From JABCPE02 sp963518845 (lineage in GTDB: Bacteria; Bacteroidota; Bacteroidia; Flavobacteriales; Weeksellaceae), in NCBI GenBank assembly GCA_963518845.1, contig CAUQKV010000002.1, positions 1 to 64,000 on the forward strand: DNA of 64,000 nt. Reading direction: 5' to 3'. Positions 1-7,480 of the stretch are shown in pieces. The notes beneath the pieces were generated by a model. The model ran no database searches. It was given only the letters and a program-made list of their open reading frames with translations, and was not told where the DNA came from. How positions within the stretch are numbered: position 1 is the first letter of the stretch; each line of letters opens with the position of its first letter. A program made the position numbers and the translations under genes.

Positions 1-103
1 CTTCTTCGGTTAGAATCGCCATATTGGTCAGCTCATCAAAATAGCGGACACCGATGGTTTTTATCCAGTTATCTACTTGTTCTTGTAATGTTTTGATTTC
101 CAT
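1..103 (-). CDS. MazG-like nucleotide pyrophosphohydrolase, N-terminal fragment
   Basis: The reverse strand encodes about 34 residues from an ATG at 103 and runs off the window edge (start MEIKTLQEQVDNWIK, later TNMAILTEE). The opening helix and the LTEE motif, which leads into the metal-binding EExxE region, are typical of the short MazG-like NTP pyrophosphohydrolases of flavobacteria, which clear non-canonical NTPs. The metal-binding motif itself lies outside the window. The start codon directly abuts the stop of the upstream membrane-protein gene, suggesting co-transcription. Confidence 0.7.
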   Translation of the reverse strand, partial: MEIKTLQEQVDNWIKTIGVRYFDELTNMAILTEE

Positions 104-568
104 TTAGTCTATTTGATTAAGTTCTCTTAGCCGAGTAACATTTTTGTAAATTCTGTAAGGCAAAATAAAAATTCCTAAAAAACCAGAGATTAAAAGTTTA
201 ACCATAAAATAAATCAACCAGCCTATAATTGGCAAGAAAAGGAAATAGTCGGCCGTAATTCTGTTTAGAAATCTCCAACCTGCAACCAGTGAAGAATAAA
301 CATAAAAGAACATAATGTATGACATTATGGGCAAATCTCTGTTTTGAGAATTGAGAAGTGATAAAACAATAAAAGTAATCACTGCACCTCCGCCAAAAAT
401 AATGAAGAAGTCTTTGATGATTTCGCTTCGTTCGTGAGAAATTCTATTTTTATTACACTCTACACAAATGGGAAATGTATAGCGTGAGGAACATTCTATA
501 CAAAGACCTTTATTGCAATCTATACAGCTGCTAACTGCAGGTAAGTCAGGATGGTTATAACAGTTCAT
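104..568 (-). CDS. B-box-like zinc-finger membrane protein
   Basis: 154 residues from the ATG at 568. A longer reading frame continues to 694 but would overlap the upstream lipoprotein gene, so I prefer the internal start (MNCYNHPDLPAV). The first 40 residues hold a Cys/His cluster (CYNHP, CIDCNKGLCIEC, CVEC) resembling a B-box zinc finger. Three or so hydrophobic segments follow in the C-terminal two thirds, so the finger probably sits in the cytoplasm attached to a membrane anchor. No enzymatic motif is visible; function unknown. It lies between a lipoprotein gene and the MazG-like gene, all on the minus strand and tightly packed. Confidence 0.65.
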   Translation of the reverse strand: MNCYNHPDLPAVSSCIDCNKGLCIECSSRYTFPICVECNKNRISHERSEIIKDFFIIFGGGAVITFIVLSLLNSQNRDLPIMSYIMFFYVYSSLVAGWRFLNRITADYFLFLPIIGWLIYFMVKLLISGFLGIFILPYRIYKNVTRLRELNQID

Positions 569-584
569 ATTATTTAAATATTTT

Positions 585-1985
585 TTATTGATAAGCTCCA
601 ATGGTAGGATTACTTGTTCTTGAAACGCCTTTGATATCCCGAGGCACACCAGCTGCTGTTGATATGTTTCCTCTTCTTTTAGCAGGAGAATCATCTGCGG
701 TACGGAGGTTCATTCTCACAATGGAGCGGTTCAGGAATTTTGGTTTTTCATTTTTTATAGAGTTGATTATCTGTGGATTAGTATCAAAGTTATAACCAGC
801 CTTATTACTGTATTTTATAAGCGAATGGCTGATAAGATAACTAAAATTATACCCAGAAACTGGCTCAAAGGAAATGGAATTTTCCTTTTTTCCGTAAACG
901 ATGGAGTTTTTGATGTTCAGTTCCAAATTTGCGTTTTCCATATTCCCTGAATTATTTCGCCATTTATTTGTAACATAAATTCCCAAAGCTGGCGCAGAAG
1001 GACTTTGATACCAATAATTGGCTAAAGTACAATGAGTAAGATTAACCTCGCCACCGCCAAATATGGCTAAATTCGCTTTTCCACAGTTGTTCATTACCAT
1101 ATTTTCTGCGTTGATTTTAGATTTTACGGAATAAATTCCATACTCCTGAAAAGTGTGAATGATAGAATTTTTGATATTCGCAGTGGTTTTGTAAAGATTA
1201 AGCCCAGACCCTCCTCCGAAAATTTTGGCGTAATTCATGTTCAGAACTGCATTTTCTTCAAGGTAAATCCCATCCCAGTTGAGCGGAATAGTGTCATATC
1301 TTATATCATTTCTGTCGCCTCGGAAAATGACTTCTTTGTCTATCAGCCCATTGATGTTGAGTTTCGCGTTTTTAGAGATTTTCAGACTGCTGTTTTTGGT
1401 GAAATAAACTTTCGTCCCTTCCTCTATATCAAGGGTTTTTCCTTCGGCTAGGGTAAGCTCTCCGAAGATGATTTTAGCCTTGTCATTTCTCCATGTTGTA
1501 TTGGCGTTTAGAATATTAGGGTTTGTGCCAGATTTTATGAAAAATTCAGCATCCTGCACCACGGAAAGAAGTGTCACATGCTGGTTGCCTCTCGGTGAGC
1601 TGAAAACTATTTTATCCTCGGCGATGGCTTCCCTTGCATTGGCTACGGGAGCTATCTCTATGAAAATGATAAGGCTGTCGTTTTTTCTCAGTGGCACATC
1701 AAAAAACTCAGTCCCTGCCTTTCCATCCACATTGATGCGGTATGGCGAGGAGCTTCCGCCTTCTAATGTGATTTTTGGGATTCGGACATCTTTATTCTCT
1801 CTGTTATAGACTTTTACGAAATAAGTCTCAGAGCGAACCTGATTATAAACCGTATCACAAAAAACAACATCTTGTGAGAATTTTAAGTTGGCAGAAGGAG
1901 TTTCAAAGCTGATTTCATCCCTTTTACACGAAACAAATAACATCAGAACCCAAAAGCTGAGTCCAAGTAAGAATTTTACCTTCAT
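585..1985 (-). CDS. Lipoprotein with right-handed beta-helix domain
   Basis: 466 residues starting MKVKFLLGLSF. The ATG at 1985 is chosen over an upstream ATG at 2006 because it gives a clean lipoprotein signal: basic N-terminus, hydrophobic core and lipobox ending FVSC at about residue 20. After a beta-sandwich-like first third, the middle carries repeated short strands (ANTTWRND..IIFGELTL, KISKNAKLNINGLI, LNMNYAKIFGGGSGLNL, NIKNSIIH), the pattern of parallel beta-helix folds. The end reads like a chondroitinase-B/polysaccharide-binding type helix but I see no catalytic residues. Probably attached to the outer membrane; substrate unknown. The stop is 17 bp from the next gene on this strand. 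Confidence 0.75.
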   Translation of the reverse strand: MKVKFLLGLSFWVLMLFVSCKRDEISFETPSANLKFSQDVVFCDTVYNQVRSETYFVKVYNRENKDVRIPKITLEGGSSSPYRINVDGKAGTEFFDVPLRKNDSLIIFIEIAPVANAREAIAEDKIVFSSPRGNQHVTLLSVVQDAEFFIKSGTNPNILNANTTWRNDKAKIIFGELTLAEGKTLDIEEGTKVYFTKNSSLKISKNAKLNINGLIDKEVIFRGDRNDIRYDTIPLNWDGIYLEENAVLNMNYAKIFGGGSGLNLYKTTANIKNSIIHTFQEYGIYSVKSKINAENMVMNNCGKANLAIFGGGEVNLTHCTLANYWYQSPSAPALGIYVTNKWRNNSGNMENANLELNIKNSIVYGKKENSISFEPVSGYNFSYLISHSLIKYSNKAGYNFDTNPQIINSIKNEKPKFLNRSIVRMNLRTADDSPAKRRGNISTAAGVPRDIKGVSRTSNPTIGAYQ

Positions 1986-2039
1986 ATGTATTAAAATAAT
2001 ATTCAAAGATAAATATTTTAAGATAAATATTTAAAGTTT

Positions 2040-2069
2040 TTGTGAATTCAAAAAAAAATAATATTTTTG
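2040..2069 (+). promoter_or_regulatory. Bacteroidota promoter of rpmE2
   Basis: TTG at 2040-2042, a 19-bp spacer and TATTTTTG at 2062-2069 match the -33/-7 consensus TTG-N19-TAnnTTTG of flavobacterial housekeeping sigma factor. It points at the L31 gene, giving a leader of about 85 nt, long enough for autoregulation by L31, though no known motif is recognised. Confidence 0.7.
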
Positions 2070-2160
2070 CAAACTGAAATACCTAGTATAAGGATAAGAT
2101 GTCCATTACCATTTTATCCAAATAATTAAATTTAAAAATAAAAATAATTTCTAGAATATT

Positions 2161-2412
2161 ATGAAAAAAGGAATCCACCCTGAAAATTATAGACTTGTTG
2201 TTTTCAAAGATATGAGTAACGATGAGGTGTTTCTTTGCAAATCTACAGCAGAAACAAAAGATACAATCGTATACGAAGGACAAGAATATCCATTAGTAAA
2301 AATGGAAATCTCTTCTACATCTCACCCATTCTACACAGGAAAAGTGAAATTGGTAGACACTGCGGGTAGAGTAGACAAGTTCATGAACAAGTACAAAAAA
2401 TTTGCTAAGTAA
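2161..2412 (+). CDS. rpmE2: 50S ribosomal protein L31 type B
   Basis: 83 residues; MKKGIHPENYRLVVFKDMS and the central TAETKDTI..EYPLVKMEISS.SHPFYTG segment match ribosomal protein L31 type B, as does the length (80-90). There is no CxxC zinc pair, so this is the zinc-independent form that binds the 50S subunit at the inter-subunit bridge. A leader of roughly 85 nt and a hairpin terminator right after the stop make it a single-gene unit. Confidence 0.97.
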   Translation: MKKGIHPENYRLVVFKDMSNDEVFLCKSTAETKDTIVYEGQEYPLVKMEISSTSHPFYTGKVKLVDTAGRVDKFMNKYKKFAK

Positions 2413-2430
2413 CATTAGGAAAATATTAAA

Positions 2431-2461
2431 AGACCTTCTGATTTTTCAGGAGGTTTTTTTG
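2431..2461 (+). terminator. Terminator after rpmE2
   Basis: ACCTTCTG / CAGGAGGT stem (one mismatch) with a small T-rich loop followed by seven T. The T-run runs straight into the TTG of the next promoter at 2459-2461. Confidence 0.8.
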
Positions 2462-2488
2462 TTTAGAAGAGGAAAAGAATTAAATTTG
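2459..2488 (+). promoter_or_regulatory. Promoter of GlmU-like gene
   Basis: TTG at 2459-2461, 19-bp spacer and TAAATTTG at 2481-2488. The -33 box is embedded in the T-tract of the preceding terminator, and the start codon is only 16 nt downstream of the -7 box. Confidence 0.7.
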
Positions 2489-2504
2489 TTACAAATAAAA
2501 AAAT

Positions 2505-3662
2505 ATGCAGTTAGTATTTTCTGATGCCCATTATTGGGAAAATTTCCTTCCGCTGACTTTCACTAGACCTGTGGCGGAGATGCGATGTGGAATTCTTACT
2601 TTTTCTGAACGCTGGAAAAAGCTTTTGAGCACGGATGAAATATCCTACATCACGGAAGATTATCTTCAGCAGAAATTCGCTAGACCAGAGGGAAAAGAAA
2701 GCTTGTTCATCACGCCTAATTGTATTCCTTCAGATAAAGTTTTGGAGCAGATAAAGGGACTTCAGCTTGGAGAGGCTTTGGTTTATGAAAATGAACTTTT
2801 GGCAGCAAAGGTCAATGTGGGAAATTTTAGTTTGGATCAAATAACAACTATGATGGATGTGGAAGGAGAAATTTTGTTATTTAAACAGCCTACAGATTTA
2901 TTTTCTTTCAATGATAAAGCGATAGATTTTGATTTTGAACTGCTTACAAAAGGAAGAACTTCGCAGCCGCTCTCTTCTACAAATGGGTTTTTGGGAAAAA
3001 CCGAAGATTTGTTCATAGAAGAAGGCGCAGTGGTGGAATATTCTACACTCAACACCAGAACTGGAAAAATATACATTGGGAAAGATGCAGAAATCATGGA
3101 GGGCTGCCATCTTCGTGGGCCGATTGCTCTTTGTGAAGGTTCTAAATTTAATCTCGGAGCCAAAGTTTATGGTGCAACTACCATTGGCCCTCACTCAAAA
3201 GTAGGCGGCGAGGTGAATAATATTGTTATCTTTGGATATTCTAATAAAGGGCATGATGGTTTTGTGGGAAATTCGGTTATCGGTGAGTGGTGTAACCTTG
3301 GAGCGGATACCAATTCTTCCAATTTGAAAAATAATTACGCCAATGTGAAACTTTGGAATTATAAATTGAAAAGATTCGTAAATACAGGGCTTCAGTTTTG
3401 TGGATTGATAATGGGTGACCACTCTAAAACAGCGATAAACACACAGCTGAACACGGGAACAGTGGTGGGTGTGGCTGCTAATATTTTCAAGAGTGGATTT
3501 CCGCCGAATTTGGTGAACAGCTTTAGTTGGGGCGGTATGAAAGATGATGAAAAATACAATCTGGATAAGGCATTTGAAACCATAGAAAAAGTAATGGCTC
3601 GTAGAAAGGTTGATTTAACTGATGAAGACAGGGTTATATTATCCTGTCTATATAACGAATAG
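2505..3662 (+). CDS. GlmU-family sugar nucleotidyltransferase-like protein
   Basis: 385 residues. The N-terminal half (MQLVFSDAHYWENFLPLTFTRPVAEMRCGILTF...) is the diverged nucleotidyltransferase-like part of the Bacteroidota 'GlmU family protein'; from about residue 165 the hexapeptide pattern of a left-handed beta-helix appears (VEYSTLNTRTGKIYIGKDAEI, GPIALCEGSKFNLGAKVYGATTIGPHSKVGGEVNNIVIFG). Related proteins are predicted to make or acetylate nucleotide sugars for the cell envelope, but the classical GlmU pyrophosphorylase signature LAAGxGTRM is absent, so the exact reaction is open. Transcribed alone from a promoter just upstream. Confidence 0.8.
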   Translation: MQLVFSDAHYWENFLPLTFTRPVAEMRCGILTFSERWKKLLSTDEISYITEDYLQQKFARPEGKESLFITPNCIPSDKVLEQIKGLQLGEALVYENELLAAKVNVGNFSLDQITTMMDVEGEILLFKQPTDLFSFNDKAIDFDFELLTKGRTSQPLSSTNGFLGKTEDLFIEEGAVVEYSTLNTRTGKIYIGKDAEIMEGCHLRGPIALCEGSKFNLGAKVYGATTIGPHSKVGGEVNNIVIFGYSNKGHDGFVGNSVIGEWCNLGADTNSSNLKNNYANVKLWNYKLKRFVNTGLQFCGLIMGDHSKTAINTQLNTGTVVGVAANIFKSGFPPNLVNSFSWGGMKDDEKYNLDKAFETIEKVMARRKVDLTDEDRVILSCLYNE

Positions 3663-3681
3663 ATAAAATCTATCAATCCGG

Positions 3682-3713
3682 TTGCTATTATGTAATAAAA
3701 GGTACTATTTTTG
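3682..3713 (+). promoter_or_regulatory. Promoter of PepSY-like gene
   Basis: TATTTTTG at 3706-3713 with a TTG at 3682-3684 (21-bp spacer), 26 nt before the start codon at 3740. Confidence 0.6.
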
Positions 3714-3739
3714 TTATATCAATTATAAAAAGAAAAGAT

Positions 3740-4174
3740 ATGAAAAAGAGAATTTTAGGTGCGATGTTCGCGCTATTTGCAACAGGATTGTTTTTTGCAC
3801 AGGATGATATGCCAATTTCAAAAAAAGACATGCCATCCGCTGTGCAGAGAAATGTAACAAAGTATTTTAGTAAGAAAGTGATTTCCTCTGTGACTAAAGA
3901 TAGAGAGGATGGTAAAATTGTTTATGATGTTCATTTTGAGGATGGTACAAAAGCTGAATTTAGCAGCAATGGAAATATCATAGAAGTGAAAAGTTACAGT
4001 GGCGTTCCTTCTTCTGTAGTTCCTTCTAAGGTTCAGGCTTATGTGAGAAAATATTATCCAAAGAATAAAATAGTGCACTGGGAAAAAGAGTGGAATAAAC
4101 AAAAAGTAGAGCTTGATAACGATTTAGACCTTGAATTTACGCTAAAAGGAGATTTCCTTAGAGTAGACGATTAG
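3740..4174 (+). CDS. Secreted PepSY-like (DUF2874) protein
   Basis: 144 residues. An N-terminal signal peptide (MKKRILGAMFALFATGLFFAQ) is followed by two copies of a roughly 60-residue PepSY/BLIP-like unit: SAVQRNVTKYFSKKVISSVTKDREDGKIVYDVHFEDGTK, and SKVQAYVRKYYPKNKIVHWEKEWNKQKVELDNDLD. Such proteins are secreted to the periplasm; roles in inhibiting peptidases or sensing are proposed for the superfamily but not shown for this branch. Single gene with its own promoter; no partner is visible next to it. Confidence 0.8.
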   Translation: MKKRILGAMFALFATGLFFAQDDMPISKKDMPSAVQRNVTKYFSKKVISSVTKDREDGKIVYDVHFEDGTKAEFSSNGNIIEVKSYSGVPSSVVPSKVQAYVRKYYPKNKIVHWEKEWNKQKVELDNDLDLEFTLKGDFLRVDD

Positions 4175-4201
4175 AGTCAGATTTTTGAATTCATTGCTCG
4201 T

Positions 4202-4250
4202 AGCACTTTCTTTTTTAAATTAAATTTTTTAATTTTGCAAAGAAAGTGCT
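4202..4250. promoter_or_regulatory. Perfect 12-bp inverted repeat around guaB promoter
   Basis: AGCACTTTCTTT at 4202-4213 is perfectly repeated in inverse as AAAGAAAGTGCT at 4239-4250, with 25 bp between. The -7 box TAATTTTG (4230-4237) lies between the arms, the right arm covers the expected transcription start and ends exactly at the guaB ATG. No T-tract follows, so it does not look like a terminator; an operator or an mRNA/cruciform element is possible. Confidence 0.65.
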
Positions 4251-5711
4251 ATGTCTATTTATGATAAAATTGTAGAGACAGCCATCACTTTTGATGATGT
4301 GCTTCTAGTTCCTTCTTATTCAGAAGTTTTACCTAATCAGGTTTCTTTAAAATCCAGACTTTCGGATAAAATAACCCTAAATGTTCCTATCGTTTCTGCG
4401 GCAATGGATACTGTGACAGAGGCGGATATGGCGATTGCGCTTGCAAGAGTCGGCGGACTGGGGTTTATTCACAAAAACATGCCTATAGAGGAGCAGGCTT
4501 CCCAAGTCAATCAAGTAAAACGCTCCGAAAATGGGATGATAGCTAATCCTGTTACTCTTTCTAAAGACCATACTCTCGCAGAGGCGAAGGCACTTATGGC
4601 TCAATTCAAAATTTCTGGACTTCCAGTAGTGGATGAAGAGCATAAGCTCATTGGGATAATTACCAATAGAGATGTGAAATACCAAGAGAATCTCTCTGTG
4701 AAAGTAGAGGAACTTATGACCAAAGAAAATCTCATCGTTTCTAATGAAGAAGTTAATTTAGAAAAAGCTAAAGAAATTCTACTGAAAAACAGAGTAGAAA
4801 AACTTCCTATCGTAGATAAATCCAACAAACTTATAGGTCTGATTACCATCAAAGATATAGATAATCAACTAGAATACCCAAATGCAAACAAAGATAAATC
4901 AGGAAGGCTGATAGTGGGAGCGGGTGTAGGAATCGGAGTTGATACCATTGAGCGTGTTTCTGCATTGGTGGAAGCAGGTGTGGATATTATCGCAGTGGAT
5001 TCTGCGCATGGACACTCCAAAGGGGTTTTGGATAAAATAAAAGAAATCAGACAAAATTTCCCTGATTTGGATATTGTTGGAGGAAATATCGTAACTGCTG
5101 AGGCAGCAGAGGATTTGATAAAAGCAGGAGCAAATGTACTAAAAGTAGGTGTAGGACCTGGTTCTATCTGTACTACGAGAGTGGTAGCAGGAGTAGGAGT
5201 TCCGCAGTTGTCTGCTATATATAATGTATATGAGGTTGCTAAAAAACATAATGTAACTATCATTGCCGATGGAGGTATCAAACTTTCAGGAGATATAGTG
5301 AAGGCTATTGCGAGTGGTGCAGGTGCTGTGATGCTCGGTTCTCTATTGGCGGGAACGGATGAATCACCAGGGGAGGAAATCATTTTCCAAGGAAGAAAAT
5401 TTAAATCTTACCAAGGAATGGGTTCGCTTTCTGCAATGAAGAGAGGAGGTAAAGAAAGATATTTCCAGTCTGAAGCAAAAAAATTCGTTCCAGAAGGAAT
5501 AGAAGGGCGAGTTCCGTATAAAGGAAAATTAGAGGATGTTATCTTCCAGCTTACAGGAGGGTTGAGAGCGGGAATGGGCTATTGTGGTGCAAAAGATATT
5601 GTAACACTACAGCAGGAATCTAAAATGGTAAGAATTACAGGTTCTGGACTTAAAGAATCCCATCCTCACGATGTGATTATTACACAAGAAGCACCAAATT
5701 ATTCCCTATAA
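4251..5711 (+). CDS. guaB: Inosine-5'-monophosphate dehydrogenase
   Basis: 486 residues, the usual length. It oxidises IMP to XMP with NAD+, the committing step of guanine nucleotide synthesis. The (beta/alpha)8 barrel is interrupted by a pair of CBS domains (about residues 93-205) that sense adenine/guanine nucleotides. The catalytic loop GPGSICTTR places the nucleophile at Cys307; the phosphate/IMP site IIADGGIKLSGD and the mobile flap region (SLSAMKRGGKERYFQ) are intact. The start codon abuts an inverted repeat that spans the promoter, implying a very short leader and possible specific control. Followed by a strong terminator, so monocistronic. Confidence 0.98.
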   Translation: MSIYDKIVETAITFDDVLLVPSYSEVLPNQVSLKSRLSDKITLNVPIVSAAMDTVTEADMAIALARVGGLGFIHKNMPIEEQASQVNQVKRSENGMIANPVTLSKDHTLAEAKALMAQFKISGLPVVDEEHKLIGIITNRDVKYQENLSVKVEELMTKENLIVSNEEVNLEKAKEILLKNRVEKLPIVDKSNKLIGLITIKDIDNQLEYPNANKDKSGRLIVGAGVGIGVDTIERVSALVEAGVDIIAVDSAHGHSKGVLDKIKEIRQNFPDLDIVGGNIVTAEAAEDLIKAGANVLKVGVGPGSICTTRVVAGVGVPQLSAIYNVYEVAKKHNVTIIADGGIKLSGDIVKAIASGAGAVMLGSLLAGTDESPGEEIIFQGRKFKSYQGMGSLSAMKRGGKERYFQSEAKKFVPEGIEGRVPYKGKLEDVIFQLTGGLRAGMGYCGAKDIVTLQQESKMVRITGSGLKESHPHDVIITQEAPNYSL

Positions 5712-5791
5712 ATAGCCAAAAATCTCAAATTTCGTTAAAAAATGGTCAAAAAAGAAGGTTGAAAAAGTATTATTCTGTAACACTAAATTTT

Positions 5792-5822
5792 AAAATAACA
5801 CATTTTGTGTTATTTTTTTTAT
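5792..5822 (+). terminator. Terminator after guaB
   Basis: AAATAACACA (5793-5802) pairs perfectly with TGTGTTATTT (5806-5815) across a 3-nt loop, followed by a run of T to about 5822. Confidence 0.85.
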
Positions 5823-5910
5823 TTTAATAATATTATTTCGTGAAAAAATAGCTTTTTAGAAAGAATTAAAAAATATGTTAAATATCATAAGCTAAAAAAT
5901 GAGAAAAATA

Positions 5911-5940
5911 TTGTAATGTCATAAATAATCTCTACATTTG
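5911..5940 (+). promoter_or_regulatory. Promoter heading the urease locus
   Basis: TTG at 5911-5913, exactly 19 bp, then TACATTTG at 5933-5940: a full match to the flavobacterial consensus. It is the only clear promoter ahead of the small ORF and the hypA-hypB-urea transporter genes, so it probably drives that run and may read into ureABC. Confidence 0.75.
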
Positions 5941-5974
5941 TTACATCAAAAAAGGATAAGAAAGTTTAGTCCAA

Positions 5975-6322
5975 ATGAAAAGAACAAGAATTCATAAAGT
6001 AGTATTTCAAATGTTGGTTGTAATGGTTGTGACCAGTTCATTGCAGATGCTTTTGAAAAATGGTTCTGCCACAAAGGGTGGAAACACTATGGGGACTAAA
6101 AAAATATCCTTAGCTGATATTACAGATGGAGATGACTCCAAAGAAGGAGTAATAAAAGTTAAATACTTTGATGATGATGGAGCGGATAAAATATTTGAAA
6201 ATAATAATAACAAAATTCTAAACACTATAAATAGTCAGCATATATCCTTTAATTCTCAATCTGCTGAATATTCAAAACCTCAATTATTCTTACTTTACCG
6301 ATCTTTGAAAGTAGACTGTTAG
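5975..6322 (+). CDS. Small membrane-anchored protein of unknown function
   Basis: 115 residues from an ATG 34 nt after a consensus promoter. Residues 9-27 (VVFQMLVVMVVTSSLQMLL) form one hydrophobic segment, either an uncleaved anchor or a signal; no lipobox. The rest is polar with an acidic stretch (DITDGDDSKEG, YFDDDGADKIFEN). It has no cysteines before the penultimate region and no His-rich nickel-binding tract, and I recognise no family. It is the first gene of the urease locus, 53 bp before hypA, so a role with urease is conceivable but not shown. It could also be a transcribed leader ORF. Confidence 0.5.
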   Translation: MKRTRIHKVVFQMLVVMVVTSSLQMLLKNGSATKGGNTMGTKKISLADITDGDDSKEGVIKVKYFDDDGADKIFENNNNKILNTINSQHISFNSQSAEYSKPQLFLLYRSLKVDC

Positions 6323-6375
6323 ATTCTTTTTAGGATATATCTTGAAAAGAGTTTAGAGAAGTAAAGATTTGTAAA

Positions 6376-6726
6376 ATGCATGAGATTTATTTAGTCAAAA
6401 ATATTTTTGACAGAATACAGGAGGAATTTCCAGAAAAATATGAAGATGTTTCAAGTGTTCATTTAAAGGTGGGGTTGCTTAGTAATGTACAGCCTATCCT
6501 TATCCAGAATGCTTATAAAGCCTATGTGATGGAGTGTCCAGAGTTTTATCATACAGAGTTGGTGGTAGATGTACTCCCTGTACTGATAAAATGTGAAGAA
6601 TGTGGAGAAGTCACGGAAGTAAAACAGAATAAATTTGTATGCGGTAATTGTGGGCATCCTACAAGAAACATAATACAAGGAGAGGAATTATATATTAATG
6701 AAATAAATTTTAGGAAAAATGAGTGA
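6376..6726 (+). CDS. hypA: Nickel metallochaperone HypA
   Basis: 116 residues, the normal HypA size. The N-terminus MHE provides the His2 nickel ligand, and a zinc ribbon is formed by two CxxC pairs (Cys73/Cys76 and Cys89/Cys92; KCEECG...FVCGNCG). HypA hands nickel to metalloenzyme precursors together with HypB. Here no hydrogenase gene is near; instead urea transporter and urease genes follow, so its client is probably urease, as documented for HypA in Helicobacter pylori. The stop overlaps the hypB start by 8 nt, implying translational coupling. Confidence 0.95.
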   Translation: MHEIYLVKNIFDRIQEEFPEKYEDVSSVHLKVGLLSNVQPILIQNAYKAYVMECPEFYHTELVVDVLPVLIKCEECGEVTEVKQNKFVCGNCGHPTRNIIQGEELYINEINFRKNE

Positions 6727-7426
6727 AGTTAAACCAAAATCATCAAGACTTACAGCAGGAAGCATAGATACAGAGCATGTGTCACTCAACTTGCTGAAAG
6801 CAAACGATTTTGTTGCGGGGACAATTCGTGAAAAATTAAAAGATATATTAGTAATTAATGTTTGTTCTTCGCCAGGGAGTGGGAAAACTACTCTAATGCA
6901 GAAGACAGGAGAGTTACTAAAAGGAAAAGCAAAAATGTCTGTATTAGTGGGAGACCCAGAAACAGATAGAGATGCACAAAGAATGAAGGATGTAGGGATA
7001 GATGCTCTTCAGATCGTGACAGGAGGAATGTGCCACATAGAAGCACAGATGATCTTACAGGCGATAGACCATATGGATCTTAGCAACACAGATGTATTGT
7101 TCATTGAAAATGTAGGAAACCTAATGTGTCCATCTTCTTTTGACTTAGGTGAGGATTACAGAGTAACTCTGATCGCAGTAACAGAAGGAGATGACAAACC
7201 AAGCAAATATCCTAAAATGTTCTTAACAAGTGAGTTGATGCTTGTTTCCAAAACAGATTTACTTCCATATCTTCCGTTCTCAGTGGATGCAGTAACAAAA
7301 GATGCAAGAAGCGTGAACCCAGATATTGAGGTGATGGAAATCTCAACTCTTACAGATGTTGGCATGGAGAATTGGGTAAATTGGATTCTAGCAAAAATCA
7401 AAGAAAAGAAAGAAGCTAAGAAATAA
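6719..7426 (+). CDS. hypB: Nickel-inserting GTPase HypB
   Basis: 235 residues. A SIMIBI-class GTPase: P-loop SSPGSGKTTL at about residue 50, VGDPETDRDA switch I, the metal-binding GGMCHIEA motif (Cys and His for Ni/Zn), and ENVGNLMCP. HypB releases nickel to the target with GTP hydrolysis, working with HypA. There is no His-rich N-terminal tail, so nickel storage is not expected. The start lies inside the last codons of hypA and the urea transporter follows 54 bp later, consistent with service to urease. Confidence 0.96.
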   Translation: MSEVKPKSSRLTAGSIDTEHVSLNLLKANDFVAGTIREKLKDILVINVCSSPGSGKTTLMQKTGELLKGKAKMSVLVGDPETDRDAQRMKDVGIDALQIVTGGMCHIEAQMILQAIDHMDLSNTDVLFIENVGNLMCPSSFDLGEDYRVTLIAVTEGDDKPSKYPKMFLTSELMLVSKTDLLPYLPFSVDAVTKDARSVNPDIEVMEISTLTDVGMENWVNWILAKIKEKKEAKK

Positions 7427-7480
7427 CAGAAACGAAAATAAATAACAGATTCTAAATTATAACAATTAAAACAGAAAATT

